Shown here piece after piece: positions 1 through 43,389 of a stretch of DNA of 64,000 nucleotides (within the stretch, counting starts at the first letter, position 1; each line of letters begins with the position of its first letter). The translations under genes and the position numbers were made by a program. The notes beneath the pieces are model-generated. The model was not told where the DNA came from, made no database searches, and worked only from the letters and a program-made list of their open reading frames with translations. Origin of the DNA: Capitulum mitella. Its lineage: Eukaryota; Arthropoda; Thecostraca; Pollicipedomorpha; Pollicipedidae. The stretch is taken from positions 2,423,001 through 2,487,000 of the forward strand of contig CP099839.1 in NCBI GenBank assembly GCA_030062745.1, read 5' to 3'.

Positions 1-1501
1 CCGCCCGGCCGGCTGGCGCCCATCGAGCGGCGGCCGATCCTGCCCATCAAGCGGAGCAAGTCGCTCAAGATTGCGGCGCCGCCGCTGCGCGCCCAGCGGC
101 TGGGCCCCGCCTACCTGGCACTGGAGAACCCGCCCAGCCGCGACGCCGGCGGCGGCCTCAAGCTGTGGCTGGAGCCGGACCGGCGCAGCCCCAGCCAGCG
201 TGCGCCGCCCGCCGCCCGCCCCCCGGCCCCCCAGGCCGCGCCCAAGCCGGCGCCACCGCCGCCGGCGCCGGCAGCCGTCGCTCCTGCGCCGACTCCGGCC
301 GCGCGGCCGTCGGCCGGAGTCAGTCCGCTGTACGTGAACGTCACGTCGACGCTGTCCGGGCTGGCGACGCCGCCGGCGGCGGGCGGCGCCCGCGACTCGC
401 CGCCCCGCTACGTCAACATCGACCTGCTGCGCCAGTACGAGGAGGAGCTGGTGCAGAAGAGCCGCGAGCTCGGCCTCAACGACACGCTGACGGACGAGCA
501 GCCGAGCCCGCACCGGCCGTCGCCGGCGCCCGGCTACCTGGCGCGCCTGGAGGAGGCGTCCGGCCGGTCCTGGGCCGGCCCGCCGCTGCTCAGCCCGGCG
601 CTGGTCACCTCGGTGGCGGCTGCGACCGAGCCGCGTTACGCCAACGTCCCGCCGCCACCGCCCCCGCCGCCTCCGCCGCCGCCGGCGGCCGCGGCGCGGC
701 GCGGCCCTCCGGCGGCGCTGCGGCGGCCGGAGCGCCACAGCCTGACGCTGGCTGAGGACGGCGGGCTGCCGTCCAACTACCCCAACTGCACGCCCGAGGC
801 GCGGCTCAACCTGCGGCGGATCGAGGCCGACCTGCTGCGCAACCAGCGCAGCGGCATCTACGACGTGAGCGGCGAGTCGGGCGCCGAGCCGGCGGCGGCG
901 CGCGCGCGCGGCTCGGCCGCGCCGGATGAGGGCCGCGGCCGGCCGGCCGGCGAGCGGCCGCCGTCGCCGCGCGCCAAGCCGGCCGCGGCGCCGCTCGGCT
1001 GGCGCGCCCGTGAGCGCCGCAACAGCTTCCGGCAGGCGGTGGAGGCCGGCGAGCCGGCCGGCCGCGCCGCCAACTACGAGCCGATCTGGCCGGGCGGCGA
1101 GGCGCATCGCGAGCCGGTGGCCCAGTGCCGCTCGCTGCCGCCCGAGGCGGAGCGGCGGCCGGCCGCCGGCGCGCTGCTGGCGCCGCGCCCGTTCGCCGGC
1201 CCGCGCGCCCGGCCGGCCGTCGTGCCCGCCTCCAGCTACATCGTGCAGGGCGACGCGGCCGAACGGTCCGGCTCGCCCCGTCTCGTCGGCAACTCGCTGT
1301 TCTGGGCGGACGGGCCCGCCGCCGCCGCCGCCGCCGCCGCGTCGGCCAAGGTGACGGCGAACAGCGTGTTCTATAGCCCGACGCCGAGTCCCCCGGGCCG
1401 CTCCACCAGCCTGAACGTGTCGGAGAACTCGGCCTTCAAGCCGTACCTGCCGGACAAGACGGTCAGCCCCAACTACGCCACTGTCTACAAGCCGGACAAA
1501 G
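1..1501 (+). CDS. Exon 1 in window of the adaptor-like gene (5' end outside)
   Basis: The frame is open for 500 codons and ends ...AAA G|GTGAAT, a phase 1 donor. It carries basic IPLK-like and RSKSLK stretches at the start, all the YxNx motifs, a 12-proline run near residue 217 and a run of GCC-encoded alanines at 1318-1339. GC content is very high and third positions are almost all G or C, so the other frames are open as well by composition alone. The reading frame was chosen because it alone gives the repeated tyrosine motifs and runs into a donor with matching downstream phase. Confidence 0.72.
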
Positions 1502-3206
1502 GTGAATACCCCACCGCCGTGATCACTGTAATCACGCTGAAAACGTTACCGGCGTGTAAGCGTCATGTGAACATTTAATGCCCAGAAATGGATCAGCTGA
1601 TGTCCAGTTAACTGGACCAATGTGATTGCCATGAAGGGTGCGTTTACATTTCTAGCTGCTGGATGCACACGCACTATGTTGAAATGTTTATGCCTCGATA
1701 CCTGTCCAGGGCCAGCTGACTTGCACCTTGTATTGGCTTGAATCTCCAAAACATTAACCTTTCATAGAGCCAGCCGCACCGCGACAGACCGCCGCCTGCA
1801 CAGATGCCGCGCCGTTGCCCTGTTCCGTGTGCGGTGGTGTTCCGTGCCGCGTGTGCTGTTCCGGCCGCCGTGTGACGGTCGGCCGGGTCGCTGCCGCAGA
1901 CTCGGTGCCGCCGCCGGCCGGCGTCGCGCAGGAGCCGCCGCCCGTCCGGGCCGACGGCGCCCGCTCGGCCGACTCGGCCGAGCGCGGGCCGGTGGCGCCG
2001 CCCCGCAAGCGGGCCAGCTCCGGCCTGCTGCTGAGCCGGCTGAGCGTCAGCCAGCCGCAGCTGGTCGGCCCCAGCCACCGTCAGTAGCGCCGGCCAGCGG
2101 CCGCCGTCGCGCCCTGCCGACGGGGCGCCGGACTGTGGCCGAGATAGGCCGGGCTGTGCCGCTCTGGTGCATCGCTAGTCTGAATAGAGCTGCGTCATTT
2201 GGCTGCACTGTATTGGAACGTATCTTGACGTGGGTTTGATCATTGCATGTCGTAACTTATGCGGACGGTGATTTTGACGTCATCTGTAGAGACTAGATTA
2301 ATGGGTATACGGATGTCATTGGGTTCTGATGGAAGCTGTGAGTCCCGCCCCTCGCCGGCTGACCATCCTTCCACGTCGTGACTCATCGCCTGACCACCCC
2401 GTCCTTCGGCAGTGCTGAATGTGCTGAATGTCCGACAGTGTTCCTGGCCGACATTGAGCTGGACTGCGGCGGCGCCGACTCGGAGCGGCGTGACTCGGAC
2501 TCGGAGTCGCTGCCGCCGGCCGTGCCGGAGAAGACGCAGGCCACCTACCAGATCCCGACGCCGGTGCGGGACGTGGTGGAGCCGGCCGGCCGCCGCGCCG
2601 GCTCGCCGCCGGACGCCGCCGGTGAGTGCTGCACGGTCCGAGGTCGCTTTGCCGGGGGCACGGAGCGAAATCGAGAGTCCAGCCCTGTCGGCAGCTGATT
2701 TTTGCTTGTTTGTGGAGGTCCGGGTGCGAGGAAGCTGTTTTTGTTCCCGGCATAGCGGGGTTTGTTCCGTTCAGTGTGTTCCCCGACGTGACGTTTTGGA
2801 TCATTGCATTGCCTTGCGTCGTGCGCCGCGGCCGAGCGGTGTGCCGTGCAGTCTGCAACTCCCGGGCCATCACTGCGCGACTTCACGTGCCGCCGGAGCG
2901 CCGCAGGCGGGCGCGGCTCGGCCCGCAGCGGCCGCTGACCGTCCGCCGCCGTCCGCAGGCGGCCCGGCCCTGAGCCGCTCGCTCTCGCTGCGGCCCGGCG
3001 CCCGTCTGGAGGCCACCGAGCCGCGGCCGTTCAACCGGGCGCTGGGCCGACTGCAGGCGACCGCAGTCAGCCTGCGCTCGCGGACTGAGCGGCCGGCCCG
3101 AGCCGCGGCCGGCGCCGCCGCCGCAGGAGCGCCGCCCGCCCGGCGTCAACGCCCACAGTCGACAGGCGTACATCTGAGCGGCCGCCGCCGCCGCCGCCGC
3201 GACTAG
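1..3206 (+). CDS. 3' part of a gene for a tyrosine-motif, proline-rich adaptor-like protein (family not recognised)
   Basis: Frame 1 is open from the first base, so the gene begins before the window. Four exons (to 1501, 1900-2079, 2439-2621, 2959-3206) join in phase 1 each time and give about 703 residues ending at TAG 3204-3206. Counting from the first codon of the window, I see YVNV at 111, YVNI at 137, YANV at 213 followed by a run of prolines, IYDV at 287, NYEPI near 359, SYIV near 413, FYSPTP near 458 and NYATVY near 492-496. YxNx is the known Grb2 SH2-binding pattern and proline runs bind SH3 domains, so a cytoplasmic signalling scaffold is a reasonable inference. No folded catalytic domain or membrane segment is visible. 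The gene converges on the ABCC5-like gene downstream. The product name is unknown to me; the coding call is firm, the function is not. Confidence 0.7.
1900..2079 (+). CDS. Exon 2 of the adaptor-like gene
   Basis: The acceptor is ...GCTGCCGCAG at 1899 and the exon continues the phase 1 codon (G|AC gives Asp). It encodes about 60 residues rich in Pro, Arg and Ser, with a basic RKRASSG stretch that could be a phosphosite. A donor CACC|GTCAGT keeps phase 1. If this rather weak donor is ignored, the frame stops eight bases later at TAG 2085-2087, so the exon may also serve as an alternative last exon. Confidence 0.6.
2439..2621 (+). CDS. Exon 3 of the adaptor-like gene
   Basis: The acceptor is ...TGTCCGACAG and the donor is GCCG|GTGAGT. 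It is 183 bp, phase 1 at both ends, so it could be skipped without a frameshift. It encodes 61 residues with an acidic Ser/Asp cluster (SERRDSDSES) and a PTPVRD segment. The change from biased to balanced amino-acid content and the strong GTGAGT donor support a real exon. Confidence 0.65.
2959..3206 (+). CDS. Last exon of the adaptor-like gene
   Basis: The acceptor is ...CCGTCCGCAG and the frame runs to TAG 3204-3206. It encodes about 82 residues, with an SRSLSLRPG basic-serine segment, an FNRALGRLQ segment and an Arg tail from CGC repeats. I see no clear AATAAA in the following few hundred bases, so the mRNA end is not placed. Confidence 0.6.
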
Positions 3207-5097
3207 AGCCTTCACACAACTCACAGTATTTATGGTACACGCCGCATGCGACACAAGTGATGCGATGGACCCTTTCGTCCGTTGTTGTGATATATCTACT
3301 CATGATTGTTGATGGGCGCCGCGTCAGGACGTGTGATGTGCTGTTTTTGTTTACCTGTATCTGGCAGCGTCGCGCCCGCGGCGCGCGCCGGCACCAGTCA
3401 CGAGCTATTGCCAGCCGCGGCGCGCGCTCTCCAGTAACTCCCGCTCCGTGTGAACGGCCGACCGTCTCGGCACTAATTCGCTCACCAGCGCTGGCGTCGA
3501 CGCGGCGAGAGGGCATTACGTGCCGGCGCGCGCTCGCTCCCGGCGGCCGCCCGCTGCCGTGTGGTCTGGCCGGAGCCGAGAGCGGACGGCCCGCGCCGCC
3601 GCCGGTCCGCCGCCGCCGGGCGCCGTCACCAGCCGCCAGGGACGGCTGGACCGACCCGCCGCCGGTCCGCCGCCGCCGGGCGCCATCAGCAGCCGCCAGG
3701 GACGGCTGGACCGACCCGCCGCCGGAGCAGCGGGCGCGCCTCGCTGACGGCCAGCCGTGCCGGGCAAACGGCCCCGCCCTGGTGGAGAGTGCACCCCGAT
3801 GTGACGAAACGGAATCTGCGTTGTGGAATGGATGCTTGCCCTAAAATACACCGTAACTACGCTTACCTCGGGTGGAGATGGCCGGACGATGAGTTTGCAC
3901 CCAGCGACTAGCGCTGCGGCCACAGTACTGCACTGGCTGCACGGGTGTTGGCGCGAACCGCGTATGTCGGGCGGTGTGTATGATGAGGGCAGAGAACGGC
4001 GAAACGTGGCGAGAAGTCTTCAGCCGGGCCACTGCGATGGGCTAATCAGGCAATTACCGTCGCCACTAGCCAAACAATTCATGGCTCGAACGTATCTTTT
4101 CCTTCAGGCTGGCAGCCAACAAAATAATGCAATGCGTGTAAAGCGTGTAATGTTGCTTTCCCCGTTCTAGAAGTCGACATGAACGTGCACAAAGTCCTGG
4201 CGACTACAATAGCTACAAAATCTCAGCGAGTTCTAAAAAAGTATATTCCTGCTTCGCACGACAGTAGCGCGCATCGTTACGACATAACGACCACAATCAT
4301 CCAGGCTTTCACATACGAAACTACTGCGCGTCAGACCCCGGCTTCAACGGGAAGTAGGATGACCTAGGAACAAGAGTAAACGACGGTTAGTAAACGGCGC
4401 AGCGGCTACACGCCTCGGCAACGCTCCGCTCGGCGCCCCAAGCCTGGCGGCAACCCAAGCCTGGCAGCTCAGCTGGTGTCCCCGTGAGCCTGCCTGCTGG
4501 TTAGGCGGCGCCCCCCCCCCCCCCCCGACCATTGGGGGGCCTCCGTCCCGGGTCGGAGAGGCCGCCTCGCCACGGAAGGGCAACTACCTCGGAAGAGGCC
4601 GCGCCGCTGGACGGATCAGAGCCGAGGTAACGCAGTCCAAGGCCGGCAGACCGCAGTCCGGGCAGAGTGGCGGGACGGGGCGGAACGGCACTTTTGGAAT
4701 GCCGGGCTGATCAGTGCTAAAACCTACACATTCCCGTCGGCCACAGGCCGGACTTGGTCGAGATGGCCGCACGCTAGGAACGACATCACACCCAAGACAC
4801 ATGGCGCTTGGCTATTGACTGGCGCATATCGCCCCCGGACTAAATCCGCCAACCTCTTCCACTGCGTCCTGCACTAAAGAAAAGCTTCACGGAGGCAGCT
4901 GACCGTAAAAGTACCAGTACGACAGAGCGAGAAACGACATCCCCGCAACCTGAGAGACGAAGGCCGACCGTCCCTGCTCGGCCCGGGGTGGCTTTGCCTA
5001 CAGTTCGCCGACGGCAGTGGACGGCCGGTCCACAGTGCGCCGACACTGACCGGCCAGCGGTCAGCTGGCGCAGCCGCTGGCGGCTGGCGTCCGGCCA
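3207..5097. other. Space between two convergent genes
   Basis: This 1.9-kb stretch separates the stop codons of the adaptor-like gene (+) and the ABCC5-like gene (-), so it should hold both 3' UTRs. It contains a 60-bp GC-rich duplication (3601-3726), a poly-C run near 4510-4525 and several short ORFs with no recognisable motif. No clear polyadenylation signal was found on either strand. Confidence 0.5.
3601..3726. repeat. 60-bp tandem duplication, two copies
   Basis: Bases 3601-3660 and 3661-3720 are the same apart from two substitutions; the third copy is only begun. The unit is CCG-rich (GCCGGTCCGCCGCC at its start). It lies just beyond the last exon of the adaptor-like gene, probably in its 3' UTR. 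Confidence 0.9.
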
Positions 5098-36337
<31,240 letters not shown>

Positions 36338-37475
36338 GTCTCCCTCATCCCCAAAACAGATCTAAACAGGCACCTAGCTAGGATTCTCCTCGGGCGGGGA
36401 CAATGGTTAACTTTTGTCAGATACCACTGGCATATGACAAAGTTTATGGAAAAAAACAGCAATTTTGCGTAAATGGCTTCATAATTAACCCACAGAAATA
36501 CATATGTTTTCACTTTGTTTGTTTGTTTTTGCAACATATACGTAATCACTATTCCGTATTCGTGCGAAATCGCTATATCTCTAGTGTTGACCGCTTGGGT
36601 AGTGTGGACCGCAAGCGGGACCATGGCCTTCATGGCCCCCTTGGCTACGTCCCTGCCTCTAAACCTAACATCAGATTAAAAAGTCTCCAACGATGACGTT
36701 GGCTCGCCACGATCTCCAAAACTCACCGAAACGAGTGCAGCAAGATGTCCTGCTCATCCCTGGCGTCTACACCATCGCGAAGTGCTCCCGTCGACGACAT
36801 GACCTCGGCTGCCGCACACAATGTTCCCCCGTATCACCACATCACGCGCTCGGGTTTCCAAATCCTCGTGCTCCGCTAAACGCACCTTAACACCTACGGA
36901 CCCACGGTTCGCCGCACGGCAACCGTCACCGGACGGCGCTGGTGCTCACTGGCTCCAGGCCAAGCACGAGTATCGCCCGCGGCGCCGGCGCACCATTCCT
37001 GCCCTCAGCTGTGTCGGCCATCTGGAGGCCGCGAACATGATTGGCTGAAGGATGACGGTTATGACGTCATAGTGATCCGATGCATTCTGGGTAATGAAAA
37101 CGTCACTGAGCCAGGTGACGCAAGGGTGGGCTCGGCGATCGTTTTCTCCCGTTTTCTTTGCTCTGGAGGGAAACCAGGTGACTGCGATACGTTTCACAGA
37201 CGGTAGATGTCCCTAGTGCGTTTTTTTTAAGCGTTCCAAGTTTACACGTATGCGCGGTCATCGATCGCGCACCGCTCGTCTTTCTTCCTCTTCCCTTCCG
37301 GACGGTCGCCGGGCCAGGCTCCTCCCTCACCGCCGCCTCACCCCCTCCCACCGGCGGTGCGGCTGCGCGGCTCACATACCGGCGGGAAGCATCAAGGGCG
37401 AGAATGGCTTGTTCGATTACCCTCTGGCGGAGGCTCTGGAACTATATCTGGCAGCACTCAATGCGTCGCTGGCCT
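36338..37475 (-). promoter_or_regulatory. Promoter-like region upstream of the candidate first exon
   Basis: On the minus strand the order is an ETS-type CCGGAAG (37295-37301), a palindromic CRE ATGACGTCAT (37061-37070) and a CCAAT box (37040-37044), then about 700 bases to the candidate ATG. GC and CpG are higher at 36.7-37.4 kb than in surrounding DNA. No TATA box is evident. The transcription start is not known, and the sites are orientation-neutral, so the link to the ABCC5-like gene is inference. Confidence 0.35.
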
Positions 37476-37735
37476 TGGATGTTATGAGCTCTGGACATCA
37501 TGAACTCTGGACAAGATGACCAGTGGATGTTTTGAACATTGGACAATGTGAGCTTTGGCCGCTATGAATCTCGGGCATTACGATCTCTAGATGTTATAAG
37601 CTTTGGACGATGTGAGCTTTAGACATTACAAGCATTAGATCCAACGAACATTGGATGATATGAACTGTGAATCTTCTGAGCATTGGCTATTATGGCCGCT
37701 TGGACATTACGAGCTCTGGACATTGTGATATAGAC
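37476..37735. repeat. Degenerate 16-18 base tandem repeat
   Basis: About 15 loose copies of GAGCTYTGGACATTATG-like units follow each other, with many substitutions. Confidence 0.75.
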
Positions 37736-38058
37736 CCGCCGGCCCTCGGTCCGCCGCCTTCCGTCGCTATCTGGATGAAGGCCAGCTCCCGGGAGAGAGA
37801 ACGTGGGCACCGTAAGCGCCCAAATTCTATATATACATAAGCTAAGCGTAGCCAAGGACTTACGAACAGAATTTTGAGCACATTGCTCTTTTTCTAGTGT
37901 ATGACCCGTTTAATCCCTTAACACGCCCAATGGTGACGGTCTGAAGACTACGCGTACTGCTGGGAGCATATCTTTCCCCTACGTCTCACGATCTATTCAA
38001 CCGATTGCAACGAAATATTATGGGTAGGTAGTCTGTGTGCACTGACGGATTCAGGGGG

Positions 38059-40672
38059 CAGGGACGGATCCAGGTTATCCAGGATAAAGGGCGAATGGTC
38101 AGCGTGGGGCCCCTTCCCGGCCGTCCCACCATTTTTTTTTTTTGTTCTTCAGGTATGAAAAAAGCGTTAATCTGCTCGGGTCCAGGGGGAAAAAATATTT
38201 TATGCAATTTCGTGTTTTTCTTAAACCGCGCAGTGGAAAGGGATTTCGCGCTAACGCGCACTGGAAGGGGAGGCACAAAAGTCCCCCCCCTCCGATCTCG
38301 GAAACGGGAAGAGCTAGAGACATGAAATTTTATGGACAGGGTTGGGGCCAAAACGATGTACATTGTGTGCAATTTTGATGACCTTAGGGTAATATCTTTA
38401 ACGTTCAATGGGGATCGAAAAGGTCAACTTTGGACACTTTCTCGACCCGTGCAAGCCATTTCGTACGGCTTTTCGAACGAAACGGGAAAACGGTGTTTGT
38501 TTGGCCGTTAAAACGTGGGAATACAAAAAATCCATTCCTTTAACGTCGTCACTGAGGATTTTGAGCCGAGGTCATGTCAGGGCGTTGACCTAGGGCGTCA
38601 TTTTTTCATCTTTTGCAGACCAGATTTCGAGCAACACGGGATGGCTTGAGCGTAAATAAGAGGCCTACACGCATCTTTTGGCGTATTTTCAGTGAAAGGT
38701 AGTCAACACTGGTACATTTGGTCACTTCAAGCGTTCATATTTATGTATGCATTTATATGTATACATGTATATACATGTATCAATGTCCCAAACGTGTTGT
38801 TATTACCGTCTTTGAATGGCTTTTCATACAAATCGACTTATTGCAAAGCAAATCTGGAACCGGTCACAAAATAGGTGCCTTTTGACTTTTGATGGCCTTG
38901 ACCCGAAATGACCCTGGTATACAAAATCATATCCATGTGCTAACACGTGTTTTTATTGGGGTTTTTCAATGCACATTTCACACAAATCGACATGTTGCAA
39001 AGCAAATCTGGGCCAGTTCACAAGATATTTGACCTTGACCTTCGATGACCTTCACCTTCACTGACCCTGGTATATGTAAGGGTATCAGTGTGCACACACA
39101 CGTGTTTTTATTAGGTCTTTGAATGCACGTTTCATACAAACCGACATGTTGCAAAGCAAATCTGGACCAGGTCACAAATTGGTTGGCCTTGACCTTTGAT
39201 GCCCTTGACCAGTATTGACCTTGGCTTTGGTCTTGGTACATCCATCATTTATGCCCGAATGACGTCACGTGATTGTGTTCAAAAGATAATGTTAGGTAGA
39301 ACGCAGGTCCTTTCACGAAGTTCTCATTTGTCGGCGACAATCGTCGTTTTCGTTATGTTTGTCTGACTTCAAATGCTTGGAACCTTAAAAATTTCCGGCC
39401 GATTTTCAATTTTTCTGCGTCATTCAACGAGTTGTTCAATTGCCATAAATTTCACAAAGTAGCAGCAACCAGCTCTCATCTGTTCTCGAGATATTCAAGA
39501 AAAACAGGTGGGGAGCACAAAAGATCCCCCTTCCAGCGCACATGTTAGCCTGCAAGGAAACCGAAAAAAAATAAAGCGCGTCACCTTATTTGAGAAAATT
39601 TTCGGTTTGTTCCCCTACAAAGTAACCGACATTTGACAACAACGACGGGATTTTGGGCGGCTGGGTCCCTTCCTCTTATTGAAATGCAGTGTATGCATGT
39701 GACCCAGGAGCCTTTCTGTCCCCTTGATTGTTTCTGGAGACTTTTTTGTTAGCTTAGGTTAGGTTCCATCCTGCACTTACAGGTCACTTCGGTGGTCTCG
39801 AGCCGTCTGCCGTGTCAGGGCCGTCCAGTGGTCTCAGGCTTTTTTACAGTCACACATGTCCCTCGGAACGTCTCAGGGTAGTTTCATGGACGCCTCGGGC
39901 AGTTTCATGGACCCATCCGGCGCTTTCATGGACACTTCAGCCATCTCGAGTTCCCTCCTGTCGTCCCTTGGAGAATTTTTGCCATCTAAGGAGCCCCTCA
40001 GGCAGCAACAAGGGCCCTCTTTCAATCTCTCCTTTGTGACAGAGGCGCCTCTAGCAATGCTCCAGGTCCTTTGGCCGTTTCAGAAGCTGTCTGGACGTCT
40101 CAATGTTAAGTAGTTTCAGGGGCCCTTCTGGCGGTCTCAGGTGGCCCTTATTGCTAGAGACTGCTAGTTAGCAGTCTCAAAGGCCAGCTGGCAGTTGCAC
40201 CGCGCCCCTTGTTGTCCTAGATGCCCCTTTTGTCGTCTCTGGGGAACTATTTGCCGTCTCAGGGGCCCTCTGGCGGTTACAGAAGACGTTTTGGCGATTT
40301 CAGGGCCCCTGTGCATTGTCATAGGCCCTTTGGACGCCTCCGGTGGTCTTCATGGCTGTATCAGGGGTCTTCCTCTGTTACATGCGGTATATTGCCGCAA
40401 TAGGGGCCTTTGGTGACGCTTCAGGGCCTCACTGGCAGTCTCAGGTGGACCTTTTCCAGGAGGCTGCCTAACCCACTCGGGGGGCCCTGGCCGTTCAGGG
40501 CCCCCATACCGTTTCAGGGTTCCTCTTATCGTCTATGTCTCGCAAGGACCCTCCGACATTTTTGCGGTCTCAGGGGCCATCTGCCGCGTAGGGGCCCGTC
40601 TTGCTACCCCATCAGCTACCCCACCTTGGTCATCATCGTCTCAGGACCCACCCGACCTTCCCGGGCCCTCCA
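38059..40672 (+). mobile_element. Complex CTCAGGGGCC-rich repeat element, copy A, left part
   Basis: The start CAGGGACGGATCCAGG and the following about 170 bases match 59908-60060. The next match is 39545-39700 to 60090-60235 (TTTGAGAAAA...CCCCTACAAAG), and 39700-40672 is colinear with 60240-61140, including CCATCTAAGGAGCCCCTCAGG. Bases about 38240-39540 have no counterpart in copy B and look like an inserted block. The CAGGG-CGGAT start resembles hAT-type termini. Internally, CTCAGGGGCC recurs every 40-50 bases. No transposase is seen. Confidence 0.65.
38780..39240. repeat. 154-bp satellite, three copies, with TGACCT half-sites
   Basis: TTGCAAAGCAAATCTGG recurs at 38841, 38995 and 39149, exactly 154 apart. 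Each unit carries clusters of TGACCT/TGACCC; copy 2 has TTGACCTTGACC, whose complement contains TCAAGGTCA, the extended half-site used by FTZ-F1/ERR-type nuclear receptors. Confidence 0.95.
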
Positions 40673-41339
40673 GCCATCGTAGACTCAGCCAGCCCTTTTG
40701 GCCGGCGGCGGCCGGCGGCGGCCTCTGGGCCATCGCCCTCTGAAGACCGCTGAGTGCAGTGAGTCGTAAAGACATCAAGATCCCAGGTCTTCAGGACTGA
40801 TTACGCTCCAGGCTACGGTCGTCGCAGCGCAAGTAAGCTCACGGATTTCCCTCTGACTTACCAGCCCTCCCACCTCCTGTCTCACTGACCCGTTCATGCG
40901 GTGGTCTCCGGGCGGTAATGGGGTCTGTCTCTCACCATGGGAATTCTTTTGGCGGTGATCCCAGGGGAGGGCCCGATTAACCTCGAGCCACCAGCTACCT
41001 ACCCCATGGCGGCTTGCTGACGGACATTTAATGCTCGCGAGTGGCGGAGCTTGCGTGTGTATTTGTGTGACTGTAGCCGGTGTGACGCAGTGTATATAGT
41101 TTTCTTTGGATAGGCTGTATTTTAGGTCAAGGCGAGCGCGTATATGTCGGATCGCCGGCACCGGACGATCATTGCGTTTAATGCTTTGGGGTAGGGAGTG
41201 CCATAATTGGCTAACAATGAAGGCCAGGAAAATGTGGTTTAAATGTTTCATTGTACTGAATTTCAGAACGGAGAGAGAAAGGGATACCAGAGACGGAGAG
41301 CGCAGAGACGCGCGCAGAGCAGGACGGAGACGAGGTCGT

Positions 41340-42330
41340 GGCAGAGCTCAGCTAACTGTTGTGGCAGAATTTTCCACCGATTTGGCTCATCTCGTTCAGG
41401 TGCTTCGTCATGGCAAAATTTTGGTCAAGGCTGTTAAATTCAATTTGGGTTCGTCACGATAGCTAATTTACGCTTCAGTTTCGGTCTGAAAGTCGCGGTG
41501 GCAGTTAAGCCGTCATCGGACTCGATTCGCATTGCTTAGATATCCCGCTGAGACGAGAATTATAGCCGGCGCTGGTTAAATTATTTTAGGTTTTGTCACA
41601 GTAGCTAAGGTGTTCCTAGGTCGATCTCGGGCTGATGTTGAGGCTGGCTTCGAACCGGCTCAGATTGCTGAAATGCTCTCCATGACAAGATTTGGGTCCG
41701 TGCTGTTGATTTGTCTTGGGATTCGTCACGATTACTAAACGATGCCTTAAGGTTGGCCTTAAGGAGGGCTAATGTGACGTCGATGTGGTTCAGGTTTCCC
41801 AGATGCTCTCCGTGACAAGATTTGGCTCCGCGCCGTCAAATTTATTTTAAGTTGTGTCGCGATAACCACCTGATGTCTTTAGGCCGGCCTTGGAGCAGAG
41901 GTGACGATCAGGCTCGTATCGGATTTTGATTCGGTTCTTATTGTCCGATGCTTCGGCGCGGCAAAATGTCTGGCCCGCGCTACCAGAATTTTTATCAGTT
42001 GTTATCACCACCGTTAATTGGCGGATTTAGGTCGGTCTTGGAACTGAGCCAGCGGTTCAGCTGGCATCTTTCAACTGGCATCTTCCGTCCGATCAAATTC
42101 ATATCGGTTAGGCGTCTCCAAGATTTGGCAATATTCGCGATTCACGGCGCTCAGATGATTCGATGGATAGCGCGAGCAGATCGACGGAACCCAGGCGACG
42201 TAGAGCGGACCAGGACGGTCAGGCGAGAATCTGACTTCGATCTAAATCATATTGTTCATATGCTTCACCCCACCACGACCCTAGCCATCGACGGTCAAAT
42301 TGGCCTCCGGAATGCGTCACGACACGGCTC
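41340..42330. repeat. Diverged satellite-like tandem repeat, unit roughly 110-140 bases
   Basis: CTCATCTCGTT...CATGGCAAAATTTTGG (41386), GCTCTCCATGACAAGATTTGG (41674) and GCTCTCCGTGACAAGATTTGG (41803) mark related units; each is followed by a GTCACGATNGCTAA-like segment. Divergence is high. Confidence 0.6.
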
Positions 42331-43389
42331 CGATCGCTCTGAAAATCGCAGCATGGCCCCTTGATTTGTGTGTAATCAAGCCGCATAGAAAATCTTAGGC
42401 AGGTCGGATTAGGTCAATCGTACCCCCCCCCCATTCCCTCTTTCTCCTCTGCTGTTGGTTGAGTCTTCCTGAGACACGCATAATAATCTGCAGGAAATGG
42501 TTGCTATTAGATGATTCGGTCACGTATCAGATGCAATTTTTCCTCAGTTCTTTGCAGTTTCGTAGCCAAATAATTTACTTTGTGGTCCAAGGCAGTAGGA
42601 ATGTCGGTGCGTGCTCTACCACTGTGGTTTCAGATCGCGCCAGATTATTTCCATGAATGTATGGTTTCGCTGTCTCACCTGTGTCGGAGTCCGGAGGCCG
42701 AAAACACTGATTCTCGTCAGACCAACGCTTTCATAAACGGAGGATTGCAAGCTCATAAAAGTCCTCATTGCCAGTTTACGTCGCAGCAAACATATAGCTT
42801 GATTTGACCCTATTGCTCTGGTATCGAATGTATTTCCATCTACAGCAGATCGCTAAAAATACTTATTACATCCTGACGTGAAGTAAGGTTTTTTGGGTCG
42901 ACGTTATCGACGTCCAGTACCCTGATAAGTTACCGTGATTGGCACGATCTGGTGCCACAATTCTGGATTTGTTGGAAAGATGTCGTTTGAGTTCCAGGTA
43001 CGACCGGTGAGTGCTTCCCTTCCTACAGTATCAAGCGTTTTAGAATCAAAGTTGCACATCCGAACAAAATCGTAGTCAGGCCGACGGAAGTGGCAGGGTG
43101 TGTCCTCTGATCAAGAGCTCGTCATCCCCAGTACCCCCTTCCACCTCTCGGTTCGCCCCCTATGAGTATTTCTCAATCTATCCAGCAACCTGAGTAGGTA
43201 CTGAAAAACTTAGCAAACTGAAATCAGCGGGAATCGCCAAGTGTGAAGTTATTGGAAAGCGCTGGCTCACAGAGCATCAGTGTTTGTTGGAAGTTATATG
43301 GATACCTTTTGGTGACGGTCAAAGGAAGTTAAATCGAGAAAAGCCAAGAGTACGTCCAGACAGAAATCGTTCTTTCAGCATCACGAGCG

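Noticed and set aside
39850-40700. + strand ORFs with repeated FMD-S units (SFMDASGSFMDPSG)
   Set aside because: The peptide repeat follows from the CTCAGGGGCC-type DNA repeat and the frame breaks within a few units in both copies.
41640-41665. Minus-strand GGTTCGAAGCC resembling a tRNA B box
   Set aside because: No A box or foldable cloverleaf around it, and it lies in a diverged satellite.
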